Positions 1 to 12,900 of a DNA stretch of 64,000 bases are shown here, one piece after another. The notes under the pieces were generated by a model that was not told the DNA's origin, searched no databases, and saw only the letters and a program-made list of their open reading frames with translations. The DNA comes from Sipunculus nudus (taxonomy: Eukaryota > Annelida > Sipuncula > Golfingiida > Sipunculidae). A program made the translations under genes and the position numbers. Where the stretch lies: positions 58,245,886 through 58,309,885 of the forward strand of contig CM049322.1 of NCBI GenBank assembly GCA_026874595.1. Direction: 5' to 3'. Each line of letters starts with the position of its first letter. The stretch's first letter is position 1.

Positions 1-3000
1 ATCCTGGATATAGCATATATTAATAGTGACACACACTTACTGGAGTATTTCATGCCCGAAGGGTTAGGGTAACCCGCATCCCGGATACAACATATATTAA
101 TAATGACAAACACTTACAAGAGTATTTTATTCCCAAAGGGTTTGGGTAACCCGTAACCCGGATATAGCACATATTAATAATGACAAAGATCTACTGGAGT
201 ATATCATGCCGAAGGGTTAAGGAAACCCGTATCCCGGATATAGCATATATGAATAGTTACAAACACTTGTTTGAGTATTTTATTCCCGAAGGGTTTGGGT
301 AACCCGTATACCGGATATAGCATATATCTATAGTGACAAACACTTACTGGAGTATTTCATGCCGGAAGGGTAAGGGTAACCCCTATCCCGGATATAACAT
401 ATATTGATAGTGACAAAACCTTACGGGAGTATTTCATGCCTGAAGGGTTAGGGTAACCCGTATCCTGGATACAGCATATATTAATAGTGACACACACAGG
501 AGTATTTCATGCCCGAAGGGTTAGGGTAACCCGCATCACGGATACAGCATAAATCAATAGGGACAACAACTTACTGGATTATTTCATGCCGAAGGGTTAG
601 GGTAACCCGTATCCCGGATATAGCACATATCAATATGGACAACAACCTAGTGGATTATTTCATGGCCGAAGGGTTAGGGTAAACCGTATCCCGGATATAG
701 CACATATTAATAATGGCAAACATCGATACTGGGGTATTTCATGCCCGAAGCGTTAGGGTAACCCGTATCCCCGATATAGTATAAATCAATAGGGACAAAA
801 AATTACTTGATTATTTCATGCCCAGAGGGTTAGGGTAACCCGTATCCCGGGTATAGCACGTATCAATAATGACAAACAATTACTGGAGTATTTCATGCCC
901 GAAGGGTTAGGGTAACCCGTATCCCGGATATAGCACGTATTAATAATGACAAACATTTACTAGAGTATTTCATGCCCGGAGGGTTAAGGTAACCCGTATC
1001 CCGGATATAGCATATATTAATATAACAAACACTTACAGGAGTATATTATTCCCGAAGGGTTTGGGTAACCCGTATCCCGGATATAGCATATATCAATAGT
1101 GACAAACACTTACTGTAGCCGAAGGGTTAGGGTAACCCGTATCCTGGATATAGCATATATTAATAGTGACACACACTTACAGGAGTATTTCATGCCCAAA
1201 GGGTTAGGGTAACCCGCATCCCGGATACAGCATATATCAGTAGGGACAACAACTTACTGGATTATTTCATGCCCGAAGGGTTAGGGTAACCCGTATCCCG
1301 GATATAGCAAATATCAATAGGGACAACAACTTACTGGATTATTTCATGCCCGAAGGGTTAGGGTAACCCGTATCCCGGATATAGCACATATTAATAATGG
1401 CAAACATCTACTGGGGTAATTCATGCCCGAAGCGTTAGGGTAACCCGTATCCCCGATAGAGCATAAAACCCGTATCCCGGGTATAGCCCGTATCAATAAT
1501 GACAAACAATTACTGGAGTATTTCATGCCCGAAGGGTTAGGGTAACCCGTATCCTGGATATAGCATATATTAATAGTGACACACACTTACTGGAGTATTT
1601 CATGCCCGAAGGGTTAGGGTAACCCGCATCCCGGATACAGCTTATATTAATAATGACAAACACTTACAAGAGTATTTTATTCCCAAAGGGTTTGGGTAAC
1701 CCGTAACCCGGATATAGCACATATTAATAATGACAAAGATCTACTGGAGTATATCATGCCCGACGGGTTAAGGAAACCCGTATCCCGGATATAGCATATA
1801 TGAATAGTTACAAACACTTGTTGGAGTATTTTATTCCCGAAGGGTTTGGGTAACCCGTATACCGGATATAGCATATATCTAAAGTGACAAACACTTACTG
1901 GAGTATTTCATGCCGGAAGGGATAGGGTAACCCCTATCCCGGATATAACATATATTGAAAGTGACAAAACCTTACGGGAGTATTTCATGCCTGAAGGGTT
2001 AGGGTAACCCGTATCCTGGATATAGCATATATTAATAGTGACACACACAGGAGTGTTTCATGCCCGAAGGGTTTGGGTAACCCGCATCACGGATACAGCA
2101 TATATCAATAGGGACAACAACTTACTGGATTATTTCATGCCGAAGGGTTAGGGTAACCCGTATCCCGGATATAGCACATATCAATATTGACAACAACCTA
2201 GTGGATTATTTCATGGCCGAAGGGTGAGGGGGAACCCGTATCCCGGATATAGCACATATTAATAATGGCAAACATCGATACTGGGGTATTTCATGCCCGA
2301 AGCGTTAGGGTAACCCGTATCCCCGATATAGTATAAATCAATAGGGACAAAAAATTACTTGATTATTTCATGCCCGAAGGGTTAGGGTAACCCGTATCCC
2401 GGGTGTAGCACGTATCAATAATGACAAACAATTACTGGAGTATTTCATGCCCGAAGGGTTAGGGTGACCCGTATCCCGGATAAAGCACGTATTAATAATG
2501 ACAAACATTTACTGGAGTATTTCATGCCCGGAGGGTTAAGGTAACCCGTATCCCGGATATAGCATATATTAATATAACAAACACTTACAGGAGTATATTA
2601 TTCCCGAAGGGTTTGGGTAACCTGTATCCCGGATATAGCATAAATCAATAGTGACAAACACTTACTGTAGTATTTCATGCCCGAAGGGTTAGGGTAACCC
2701 CTATCCCGGATATAGCATATATTGATAGTGACAAACACTTACGGGAGTATTTCATGCTCGAAGGGTTTAGGGTAACCCGTATCCTGGATATAGCATATAT
2801 TAATAGTGACACACACTTACAGAAGTATTTCATGTCCAAAGGGTTAGGGTAACCCGCATCCCGGATACAGCATATATCAGTAGGGACAACAACTTACTGG
2901 ATTATTTCATGCCCGAAGGGTTAGGGTAACCCGTATCCCGGATATAGCAAATATCAATAGGGACAACAACTTACTGGATTATTTCATGCCCGAAGGGTTA

Positions 3001-3170
3001 GGGTAACCCGTATCCCAGATATAGCACATATTAATAATGGCAAACATATTCTGGGGTAATTCATGCCCGAAGCGTTAGGGTAACCCGTATCCCCGATATA
3101 GCATAAAACCCGTATCCCGGGTATAGCCCGTATCAATAATGACAAACAATTACTGGAGTATTTCATGCCT
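1..3170 (+). repeat. ~1.55-kb higher-order repeat of the 77-bp satellite
   Basis: The unit order from position 1 (starting ATCCTGGATATAGCA) restarts at 1551 with the same set of variants: the GTAACCCGG unit, the AAAGATCTACTGG unit, the GTATACCGG unit, and a deleted unit that joins GCATAAAACCCGTATCCC (near 1461 and again near 3101). The offset is 1,550 bp at the start and about 1,640 bp at the end. The first copy has lost about 90 bp near 1120 that the second copy keeps at 2665-2760. This indicates a recent tandem duplication of about 20 units followed by small indels. Confidence 0.85.
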
Positions 3171-3302
3171 GAAAGGTTAGGGTAACCCGTATCCCGGATA
3201 TAGCATATATTAATAGTCACAAACACTTACTGGAGTATGTCATGCCCGAAGGGTTAGGGTAACCCGTATACCGGATATAGCATATATTAAAACTGACATA
3301 TT
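1..3302 (+). repeat. 77-bp satellite array with telomere-like core
   Basis: The whole stretch consists of head-to-tail units of about 77 bp. A unit reads roughly: CATGCCCGAA, GGGTTAGGGTAACCC, GTATCCCGGATATAGCA, an AT-rich part (TATTAATARTGACAAACA), then TTACTGGAGTATTT. The array is open on the left because the window starts inside it. The core GGGTTAGGGTAACCC contains 1.5 copies of the TTAGGG telomere motif and is itself an inverted repeat (GGGTTA and TAACCC around GGG). Variants such as GGGTTTGGGTAACCC recur at fixed positions, which reveals a higher-order structure. Short reverse-strand frames in this stretch are repeat artefacts with no recognisable domain. Confidence 0.95.
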
Positions 3303-3459
3303 TCGGTTTATAATATACATGGAATAACTGATTTTTAAAATTATATTATTAAATTTATTCACGACAGCATTCAGGAATACAATTTCAAAGTATTTGCACT
3401 CGCATTTACATACTTTGGAAGTGGTTTTTTTAGCGGGGTTTTAATTTTCGCCTTTTTAG
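3303..3459. other. unique spacer between two satellites
   Basis: AT-rich, non-repetitive DNA separates the 77-bp array from the ~100-bp array. No gene or RNA is seen in it. A frame that runs into it on the reverse strand is driven by the neighbouring repeat. Confidence 0.6.
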
Positions 3460-6400
3460 CGGCAGGTACATGGCCGCTCTCTGTCCACTCCCCATGGCGG
3501 CAGTCTTGGCAACTGTTAAGGTAGCAAATAGCTGCTATTTGCGCGTGCGATTCGTGGGGCCCCCTCTGGCAACCCGCTCTGTGTCCACTCCCCTGGCGGC
3601 AGTCTTGACAACTTTGAAGGTAGCAAATAGCTGCTATTTGCGCTTGCGACTCATGGGGGCCTCTCTGTCTGGCCGCTGTCATATCCACTCCCCCTGGCGG
3701 CAGTCTTGGCAACTTTTAAGGTAGCAAATAGCTGCTATTTGCGCTTGCGATTCATGGGGGCCTCTTCGCTGGCCGCTCTCATATCAACTCCCCCTGGCGG
3801 CAGTCTTGGCAACTTTTAAGGTAGCAAATAGCTGCTATTTGCGCGTGCGATTCATGGGGGCCCCTCTGGCAGCCCGCTCTTTGTCCACTCCCCCTGGCGG
3901 CAGTCTTGACAACTTTGAAGGTAGCAAATAGCTGCTATTTGCGCTTGCGACTCATGGGGGCCTCTCTGTCTGGCCGCTCTCATATCCACTCCCCCTGGCG
4001 GCAGTCTTGACACTTTTATAGTAGCAAATAGCTGCTAATTGCGCTTGCAACTCATGGGGGCCTCTCAGTCTGGCCGCTGTCATATCTTCTCCCCCTGGCG
4101 GCAGTCTTAGCAACTTTTAAGGTAGCAAATAGCTGCTATTTGCGCTTGCGATTCATGGGGCCTCCTCTGGCCGCCCGCTCTGTGTCCACTCCTCCTGGCG
4201 GCAGTCTTGACACTTTTTATGGTAGCAAATAGCTGCTATTTGCGCTTGCGACTCATTGGGGCCTCTCTGTCAGGCTGTTCTCATTTCCACTCCCCCTGGC
4301 GGCAGTCTTGGCAACTGTTAAGGTAGCAAATAGCTGCTATTTGCGCGTGCGATTCATGGGGCCCCCTCTGGCCGCTGTCATATCCACTCCCCCTGGCGGC
4401 AGTCTTGGCAACTTTTAAGGTAGCAAATAGCTGCTATTTGCGCGTGCGATTCATGGGGGCCTCTTCGCTGGCCGCTCTCATATCAACTCCCCCTGGCGGC
4501 AGTCTTGGCAACTTTTAAGGTAGCAAATAGCTGCTATTTGCGCGTGCGATTCATGGGGGCCCCTCTGGCAGCCCGCTCTGTGTCCACTCCCCCCTGGCGG
4601 CAGTCTTGACAACTTTAAAGGTAGCAAATAGCTGCTATTTGCGCTTGCGACTCATGGGGGCCTCTCTGTCTGGCCGCTCTCTGTCCACTCCCCCTGGCGG
4701 CAGTCTTGGCAACTGTTAAGGTAGCAAATAGCTGCTATTTGCGCGTGCGATTCGTGGGGCCCCCTCTGGCAACCCGCTCTGTGTCCACTCTCCTGGCGGC
4801 AGTCTTGACAACTTTTAAGGTACCAAATAGCTGCTATTTGCGCGTGCGATTCATGGGGCCCCCTCTTGCCGCTGTCATATCCACTCCCCCTGGCGGCAGT
4901 CTTGGCAACTTTTAAGGTAGCAAATAGCTGCTATTTGCGCGTGCGATTCATGGGGGCCTCTTCGCTGGCCGCTCTCATATCAACTCCCCCTGGCGGCAGT
5001 CTTGGCAACTTTTAAGGTAGCAAATAGCTGCTATTTGCGCGTGCGATTCATGGGGGCCCCTCTGGCAGCCCGCTCTGTGTCCACTCCCCCCTGGCGGCAG
5101 TCTTGACAACTTTAAAGGTAGCAAATAGCTGCTATTTGCGCTTGCGACTCATGGGGGCCTCTCTGCCTGGCCGCTCTCTGTCCACTCCCCCTGGCGGCAG
5201 TCTTGGCAACTGTTAAGGTAGCAAATAGCTGCTATTTGCGCGTGCGATTCGTGGGGCCCCCTCTGGCAACCCGCTCTGTGTCCACTCTCCTGGCGGCCGT
5301 CTTGACAACTTTTAAGGTACCAAATAGCTGCTATTTGCGCTTGCGACTCATAGGGGCCTCTCTGTCTGGCCGCTGTCATATCCACTCCCCCTGGCGGCAG
5401 TCTTGGCAACTTTTAAGGTAGCAAATAGCTGCTATTTGCGCTTGCGATTCATGGGGGCCTCTTCGCTGGGCGCTCTCATATCAACTCCCCCTGGCGGCAG
5501 TCTTGGCAACTTTTAAGGTAGCAAATAGCTGCTATTTGCGCGTGCGATTCATGGGGGCCCCTCTGGCAGCCCGCTCTTTGTCCACTCCCCCTGGCGGCAG
5601 TCTTGACAACTTTGAAGGTAGCAAATAGCTGCTATTTGCGCTTGCGACTCATGGGGGCCTCTCTGTCTGGCCGCTGTTATATCTACTCCCCCTGGCGGCA
5701 GTCTTAGCAACTTTTAAGGTAGCAAATAGCTGCTATTTGCGCTTGCGATTCATGGGGCCTCCTCTGGCCGCCCGCTCTGAGTCCACTCCTCCTGGCGGCA
5801 GTCTTGACACTTTTTATGGTAGCAAATAGCTGCTATTTGCGCTTGCGACTCATGGGGCCCTCTCTGTCAGGCTGTTCTCATTTCCACTCCCCCTGGCGGC
5901 AGTCTTGGCAACTGTTAAGGTAGCAAATAGCTGCTATTTGCGCGTGCGATTCATTGGGGCCCCATTGGCCGCTGTCATATCCACTCCCCCTGGCGGCAGT
6001 CTTGGCAACTTTTAAGGTAGCAAATAGCTGCTATTTGCGCTTGCGACTCATGGGGGCCTCTCTGTCTGGCCGCTGTCATATCAACTCCCCCTGGCGGCAG
6101 TCTTGGCAACTTTTAAGGTAGCAAATAGCTGCTATTTGCGCTTGCGATTCATGGGGGCCTCTTCGCTGGCCGCTCTCATATCACCTCCCCCTGGCGGCAG
6201 TCTTGGCAACTTTTAAGGTAGCAAATAGCTGCTATTTGCGCGTGCGATTCATGGGGGCCCCTCTTGCAGCCGGCTCTGTCCACTCCCCCTGGCGGCAGTC
6301 TTGACAACTTTTAAGGTAGCAAATAGCTGATATTTGCGCTTGCGACTCATGGGGGCCTCTCTGTCTGAAGGCTCTCTGTCCACTCCCCCTGGCGGCAGTC

Positions 6401-9400
6401 TTGACAACTTTTAAGGTAGCAAATAGCTGCTATTTGCGCTTGCGACTCATTGGACCTCTCTGTCTGGCCGCTGTCATATCCACTCCCCCTGGCGGCAGTC
6501 TTGGCAAATTTTAAGGTAGCAAATAGCTGCTATTTGCGCTTGCGATTCATGGGGGCCCCTCTGGCAGCCCGCTATTTGTCCACTCCCCCTGGCGGCAGTC
6601 TTGACAACTTTTAAGGTAGCAAATAGCTGCTATTTGCGCTTGCGACTCATGGGGGCCTCTCTGTCTGGCCGCTCTCATATCCAATCCCCCTGGCGGCAGT
6701 CTTGACACTTTTATGGTAGCAAATAGCTGCTATTTGCGCTTGCGACTCATGGGGGCCTCTCTGTCTGGCCGCTCTCATATCCACTCCCCCTGGCGGCAGT
6801 CTTGACACTTTTATGGTAGCAAATAGCTGCTATTTGCGCTTGCGACTCATGGGGGCCTCTCTGTCTGGCCGCTGTCATATCTACTCCCCCTGGCGGCAGT
6901 CTTAGCAACTTTTAAGGTAGCAAATAGCTGCTATTTGCGCTTGCGATTCATGGGGCCTCCTCTGGCCGCCCGCTCTTTGTCCACTCCTCCTGGCGGCAGT
7001 CTTGACACTTTTTATGGTAGCAGATAGCTGCTATTTGCGCGTGCGATTCATGGGGCCCCTATGGCAGTCCTGTCTCTAGTCCACTCCCCCTTGCGGCAAT
7101 CTTAACTCTCAATGCGATGCTACCAGAAATTTTACACCCTCCTAAATTTTTTAGGGTAGCAAATAGCTGCTATTTGCGCGTGCGATTCATGGGGCCCTTC
7201 TGTCTGCCCGCTCTCATGTACACTTCCCCTGGCGGCAGTCTTTACACTCAATGCGATGCTACTATATATTTAACCCCTCCTAAATTTTTTAAGGTAGCAA
7301 ATTGCTGCTATTTGCGCGTGCGATTCATGGGGCCCCTGTGGTAGTCCAGTCTCTAGTCCACTCCCCCTGGCGGCAATCATAACTCTCAATGCGATGCTAC
7401 CAGAAATTTACCCCTCCTAATTTTTTAGGGTCGCAAATAGCTGCTATTTGCGCTTGCGATTCTTGGGGCCCTTCTGTCTGCCCGCTCTAATGTACACTCC
7501 CCCTGGCGGCAGTCTTAACACTCAATGCGATGCTACTATATATTGAACCCCTCCTAAATTTTTTAGGGTAGCAAATAGCAGCTATTTGCGCGTGCGATTC
7601 ATGGGGGCCCCTCTGCCTGCCCGCACTCATGTCCACTCCCCCTGGCGGCAGTCATAACGCTCAATGCAATGCTACTATAAATTTTACCCCCTCCTAATTT
7701 TTTAGGGTAGCAAATAGCTGCTATTTGCGCGTGCTATTATGGGGGCCCTCTGTATGCCCACTCTCATGTCCACACCCCCTGGTGGCAGTCTTGACATATT
7801 TTGTGGTAGCAAATAGCTGCTATTTGCGCTTGCGACTCGTGGGGACCCCTCTGCCAGGCCGCTGAGATCTCCTCTCCCCCTGGCGGCAGTCTTCACAACT
7901 TTTATGGTAGCAAATAGCTGCTATTTGCGCGTGCAATTCATTGGGCCGCTATGGCAGGCTTTGAGATCTCCACTCCCCCTGGTGGCAGTCTTAACACTCC
8001 ATGCGCTGCTACTATTATTTTACTTCCTCCTAATTTTTAGGGTAGCAAATAGCTGCTATTTGCGCGTGCGATTCATAGGGCCTCTGTGGCAGTCCTGTCT
8101 CTAGTCCACTCCCCCTGGCGGCAATCATAACTCTCAATGCGATGCTACCAGAAATTTACCCCTCCTAATTTTTTTAGGGTCGCAAATAGCTGCTATTTGC
8201 GCTTGCGATTCTTGGGGCCCCTCTGTCTGCCCGCTCTCATGTACACTCCCCCTGGCGGCAGTCTTAACACTCAATGCGATGCTACTATATATTGAACCCC
8301 TCCTAAATTTTTTAGGGTCGCAAATAGCAGCTATTTGCGCGTGCGATTCATGGGGGCCCCTCTGCCTGCCCGCACTCATGTCCACTCCCCCTGGCGGCAG
8401 TCATAACGCTTAATGCAATGCTACTATAAAGTTTACCCCCTCCTAATTTTTTAGGGTAGCAAATAGCTGCTATTTGCGCGTGCGATTATGGGGGCCCCTC
8501 TGTCTGTCCACTCTCATGTCCACACCCCCTGGTGGCAGTCTTGACATATTTTGTGGTAGCCAATAGCTGCTATTTGCGCTTGCGACTCGTGGGGACCCCT
8601 CTGCCAGGCCGCTGAGATCTCCTCTCCCCCTGGCGGCAGTCTTCACAACTTTTATGGTAGCAAATAGCTGCTATTTGCGCGTGCAATTCATTGGGCAGCT
8701 GTGGCAGGCTTTGAGATCTCCACTCCCCCTGGTGGCAGTCTTAACACTACATGCGCTGCTACTATTATTTTACTTCCTCCTAATTTTTAGGGTAGCAAAT
8801 AGCTGCTATTTGCGCGTGCGATTCATAGGGCCTCTGTGGCAGTCCTGTCTCTAGTCCACTCCCCCTGGCGGCAATCATAACTCTCAATGCGATGCTACCA
8901 GAAATTTACCCCTCCTAATTTTTTTAGGGTCGCAAATAGCTGCTATTTGCGCTTGCGATTCTTGGGGCCCCTCTGCCTGCCCGCACTCATTTCCACTCCC
9001 CCTGGCGGCAGTCATAACACTCAATGCAATGCTACTATAAATTTTACCCCCTCCTAATTTTTTTAAGGTTGCAAATAGCTGCTATTTGCGCGTGCGATTA
9101 TGGGGGCCCCTCTGTCTGTCCACTCTCATGTCCACACCCCCTGGTGGCAGTCTTGACATATTTTGTGGTAGCAAATAGCTGCTATTTGCGCTTGCGACTC
9201 GTGGGGACCCCTCTGCCAGGCCGCTGAGATCTCCTCTCCCCCTGGCGGCAGTCTTCACAACTTTTATGGTACCAAATAGCTGCTATTTGCGCGTGCAATT
9301 CATTGGGCCGCTGTGGCAGGCATTGAGATCTCCACTCCCCCTGGTGGCAGTCTAAACACTCCATGCGCTGCTACTATTATTTTACTTCCTCCTAATTTTT

Positions 9401-9835
9401 AGGGTAGCAAATAGCTGCTATTTGCGCGTGCGATTCATAGGGCCTCTGTGGCAGTCCTGTCCCTTGTCCACTCCCTCTGGCGGCAATCTTAACTCTCAAT
9501 GCGATGCTACCAGAAATTTTACCCCCTCCTCAATTTGTTAGGGTAGCAAATAGCTGCTATTTGCGCGTGCGATTCATGGGGGCCACTCTGTCTGCCCGCA
9601 CTCATGTCCACTCCCCCTGGCGGCAATCTTAACTCTCAATGCGATGCTACCAGAAATTTTACCCCCCCCCCTAAATTTTTTGGGTCGCAAATAGCTGCTA
9701 TTTGCGTGTGCGATTCATGGGGCCCCAGTGGCTGGCCGCTCACATTTCACTCCCCCTGCCGGCAACCTTAACATTAATGCGATGCTTCTATAAATTTTAT
9801 CCCCTCCCAATTTTTTGTAGGGTACTACAGGCTGC
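3460..9835 (+). repeat. ~100-bp satellite with 19-bp palindrome per unit
   Basis: Head-to-tail units of about 100 bp: CCACTCCCCCTGGCGGCAGTC, TTGGCAACTTTTAAGGTA, the palindrome GCAAATAGCTGCTATTTGC, then GCGYTTGCGATTCATGGGGGC. Successive units begin near 3521, 3620, 3721, 3821 and 3921. The palindrome has 9-bp arms (GCAAATAGC and GCTATTTGC) around one unpaired base, usually T and in a few units A. It is nearly invariant while flanking parts change. From about 7100 some units gain an inserted block (ACTCTCAATGCGATGCTAC ... CCTCCTAATTTTTTAGGGT). Short frames on both strands repeat residues such as VANSCYLRVRF and are artefacts of the repeat. Confidence 0.95.
7100..9740 (+). repeat. ~750-bp higher-order repeat within the palindrome satellite
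   Basis: The block starting GCAATCATAACTCTCAATGC occurs at about 7373, 8121 and 8871, offsets of about 748 and 750 bp. The same sequence of variant units follows each time, including the TTGACATATTTTGTGGTAGC unit and the GAGATCTCCTCTCCCCC unit. A shortened further copy begins near 9480. It therefore arose by duplication of a multi-unit block, later than the formation of the basic array. Confidence 0.85.
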
Positions 9836-9955
9836 CAAAGCTTCCAGCAACCCTCCCCCCCCCCCGGCACTAATGAGAAACTGATTGCGAAAAATCGAAA
9901 AGTCCCATAAGCTTAACTACAGGCCGCTACCGAAAACCGACAGTTCCCCGCCTAT
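9836..9955. other. junction between palindrome satellite and 41-bp satellite
   Basis: A short non-repetitive stretch with a C-run near 9855-9865. No gene is visible. Confidence 0.6.
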
Positions 9956-12900
9956 CTCTCTCATACAAGGTACAAATCAATCCACCTCACGCCATGTACT
10001 CTCATACAAGGTACAAATCAAACAACATCACGCCCAGCACTCTCATACAAGGTACAAATCAATCAACATCACGCCCAGCACTCTCAAACAAGGTACAAAT
10101 CAATCAACATCACGCCCAGTACTCTCATGCAAGGTACAAATCAATCAACATCACGCCCAGCACTCTCATACAAGGTTCAAATCAAACAACATCACGCCCA
10201 GCACTCTCATACAAGGTACAAATCAATCAACATCACGCCCAGCACTCTCAAACAAGGTACAAATCAATCAACATCACGCCCAGCACTCTCATACAAGGTA
10301 CAAATCAAACAACATCACGCCCTGTACTCTCATACAAGGTACAAATCAATCCACATCACGCCCAGTACTCTCATAAAAGGTACAAATTAATCAACTTCAC
10401 GCCCAGTACTCTCATACAAGGTACAAATCAATCCACATCACGCCCAGAACTCTCATACAAGGTACAAATCAATCCACATCACGCCCAGTACTCTCATACA
10501 AGGTACAAATCAATCAACATCACGAACAGTACTCTAGGTACAAATCAATCAACATCACGCCCAGTACTCTCATACACGGTACAAATCAATCAACATCACT
10601 CCCAGCACTCTCATCCAAGGTACAAATCAAACAACATCAAGCCCAGCACTCTCATACAAGGTACAAATCAATCAACATCACGCCCAGTACTCTCATACAA
10701 GGAACAAATCAATCAACATCACGCCCAGCACTCTCATACAAGGTACAAATCAATCAACATCACGCCCAGTACTCTCATACAAGGAACAAATCAATCAACA
10801 TCACGCCCAGTACTCTCATACAAGGAACAAATCAAACAACATCAAGCCCAGCACTCTCATACAAGGTACAAATCAATAAATGTCACGCCCAGCACTCTCA
10901 TACAAGGTACAAATCAAACAACGTCACGCCCAGTACTCTATATGCAAGGTACAAATCAAACAACATCAAGCCCAGTACTCTCATACAAGGTACAAATCAA
11001 TCAACATCACGCCAAGTACCCTAGGTACAAATCAATCAACATCACGCCCAGCACTCTCATACACGGTACAAATCAATCAACATCACGCCCAGTACTCTCA
11101 TACAAGGTACAAATCAAACAACATCAAGCCCAGCACTCTCATACAAGGTACAAATCAATCAACATCACGCCCAGTACTCTCAAATAAGGTACAAATTATT
11201 AAACGTTACGCCTAGCACTCTCATAAAAGGTACAAATCAAGCAACCTCACGCCCAGTACTCTCATACAAGGTACAAATCAAACAACGTCACGCCCAGTAC
11301 TCTATATGCAAGGTACAAATCAAACAACATCAAGCCCAGTACTCTCATACAAGGTACAAATCAATCAACATCACGCCAAGTACCCTAGGTACAAATCAAT
11401 CAACATCACGCCCAGCACTCTCATACACGGTACAAATCAATCAACATCACGCCCAGTACTCTCATACAAGGTACAAATCAAACAACATCAATCCCAGCAC
11501 TCTCATACAAGGTACAAATCAATCAACATCACGCACAGTACTCTCAAATAAGGTACAAATTAATAAATGTTACGCCTAGCACTCTCATAAAAGGTACAAA
11601 TCAATCAACCTCACGCCCAGTACTCTCATACAAGGTACAAATCAAGCAACGTCACGCCCAGTACTCTATATGCAAGGTACAAATCAAACAACATCAAGCC
11701 CAGTACTCTCATACAAGGTACAAATCAATCAACATCACGCAAAGTACCCTAGGTACAAATCAATCAACATCACGCCCAGCACTCTCATACACGGTACAAA
11801 TCAATCAACATCACGCCCAGTACTCTCATACAAGGTACAAATCAAACAACATCCAGCCCAGCACTCTCATACAAGGTACAAATCAATCAACATCACGTCC
11901 AGTACTCTCAAATAAGGTACAAATTAATAAACGTTACGCCTAGCACTCTCATAAAAGGTACAAATCAATTAACCTCACGCCCATTACTCTCATACAAGGA
12001 ACAAATCAATCAACATCGCGCCCAGCACTCTCATACAAGGTACAAATCAATCAACATCACGCCCAGTACTCTCATACAAGGTACAAATCAATCAACATCA
12101 CACCGTGCACTCTCATACAAGGAACAAATAAATCCACATCACGCCATGTACTCTCATACAAGGTACAAATCAAACAACATCACGCCCAGCACTCTCATAC
12201 AAGGTACAAATCAATCAACATCACGCCCAGCACTCTCATACAAGGTATAAATCAATCAACATCACGCCCAGCACTCTCATACAAGGTACAAATCAAACAA
12301 CATCACGCCCTGTGCCCTCAAACAAGGTACAAATCAATCAACATCACGCCCAGCACTCTCATAAAACGTACAAATCAATCAACATCACGCCCAGTACTCT
12401 CATACAAGGTACAAATCATACAACATCACGCCCAGTACTCTCATACAAGGTACAAATCAATCAACATCACGCCCAGTACTCTCATAAAAGGTACAAATCA
12501 ATCCACATCACGCCATCTACTCTCATACAAGGTACAAATCAATCAACCTCACGCCCATTACTCTCATACAAGGTACAAATCAAACAACATCACGCCCAGC
12601 ACTCTCATACAAGGTACAAATCAATCAACATCACGCCCAGCACTCTCAAACAAGGTACAAATCAATCAACATCACGCCCAGTACTCTCATGCAAGGTACA
12701 AATCAATCAACATCACGCCCAGCACTCTCATACAAGGTACAAATAAATCAACATCACGCCCAGTACTCTCATACAAGGTACAAATCAATCCACATCACGC
12801 CCAGTACTCTCATACAAGGTACAAATCAATCCACATCACGAACAGTACTCTCATACAAGGTACAAATCAATCAACATCACGCCCAGTACTCTCGTACAAG

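Noticed and set aside
1-3302. True telomere
   Set aside because: The TTAGGG-like word occurs once per 77-bp unit, not as a continuous tandem, and the window continues into other satellites.
3371-5421. Frames on both strands with repeated CYLRVRF or ESHAQIAAICYL as zinc-knuckle-like proteins
   Set aside because: The cysteines come from the palindromic core of the ~100-bp satellite; both strands are open for the same reason.
9994-11187. A 397-codon forward frame, with similar frames up to 19141, as a repetitive secreted or structural protein
   Set aside because: It is produced wholly by the 41-bp unit, which is open in all three frames. There is no signal peptide, splice context or non-repetitive domain.
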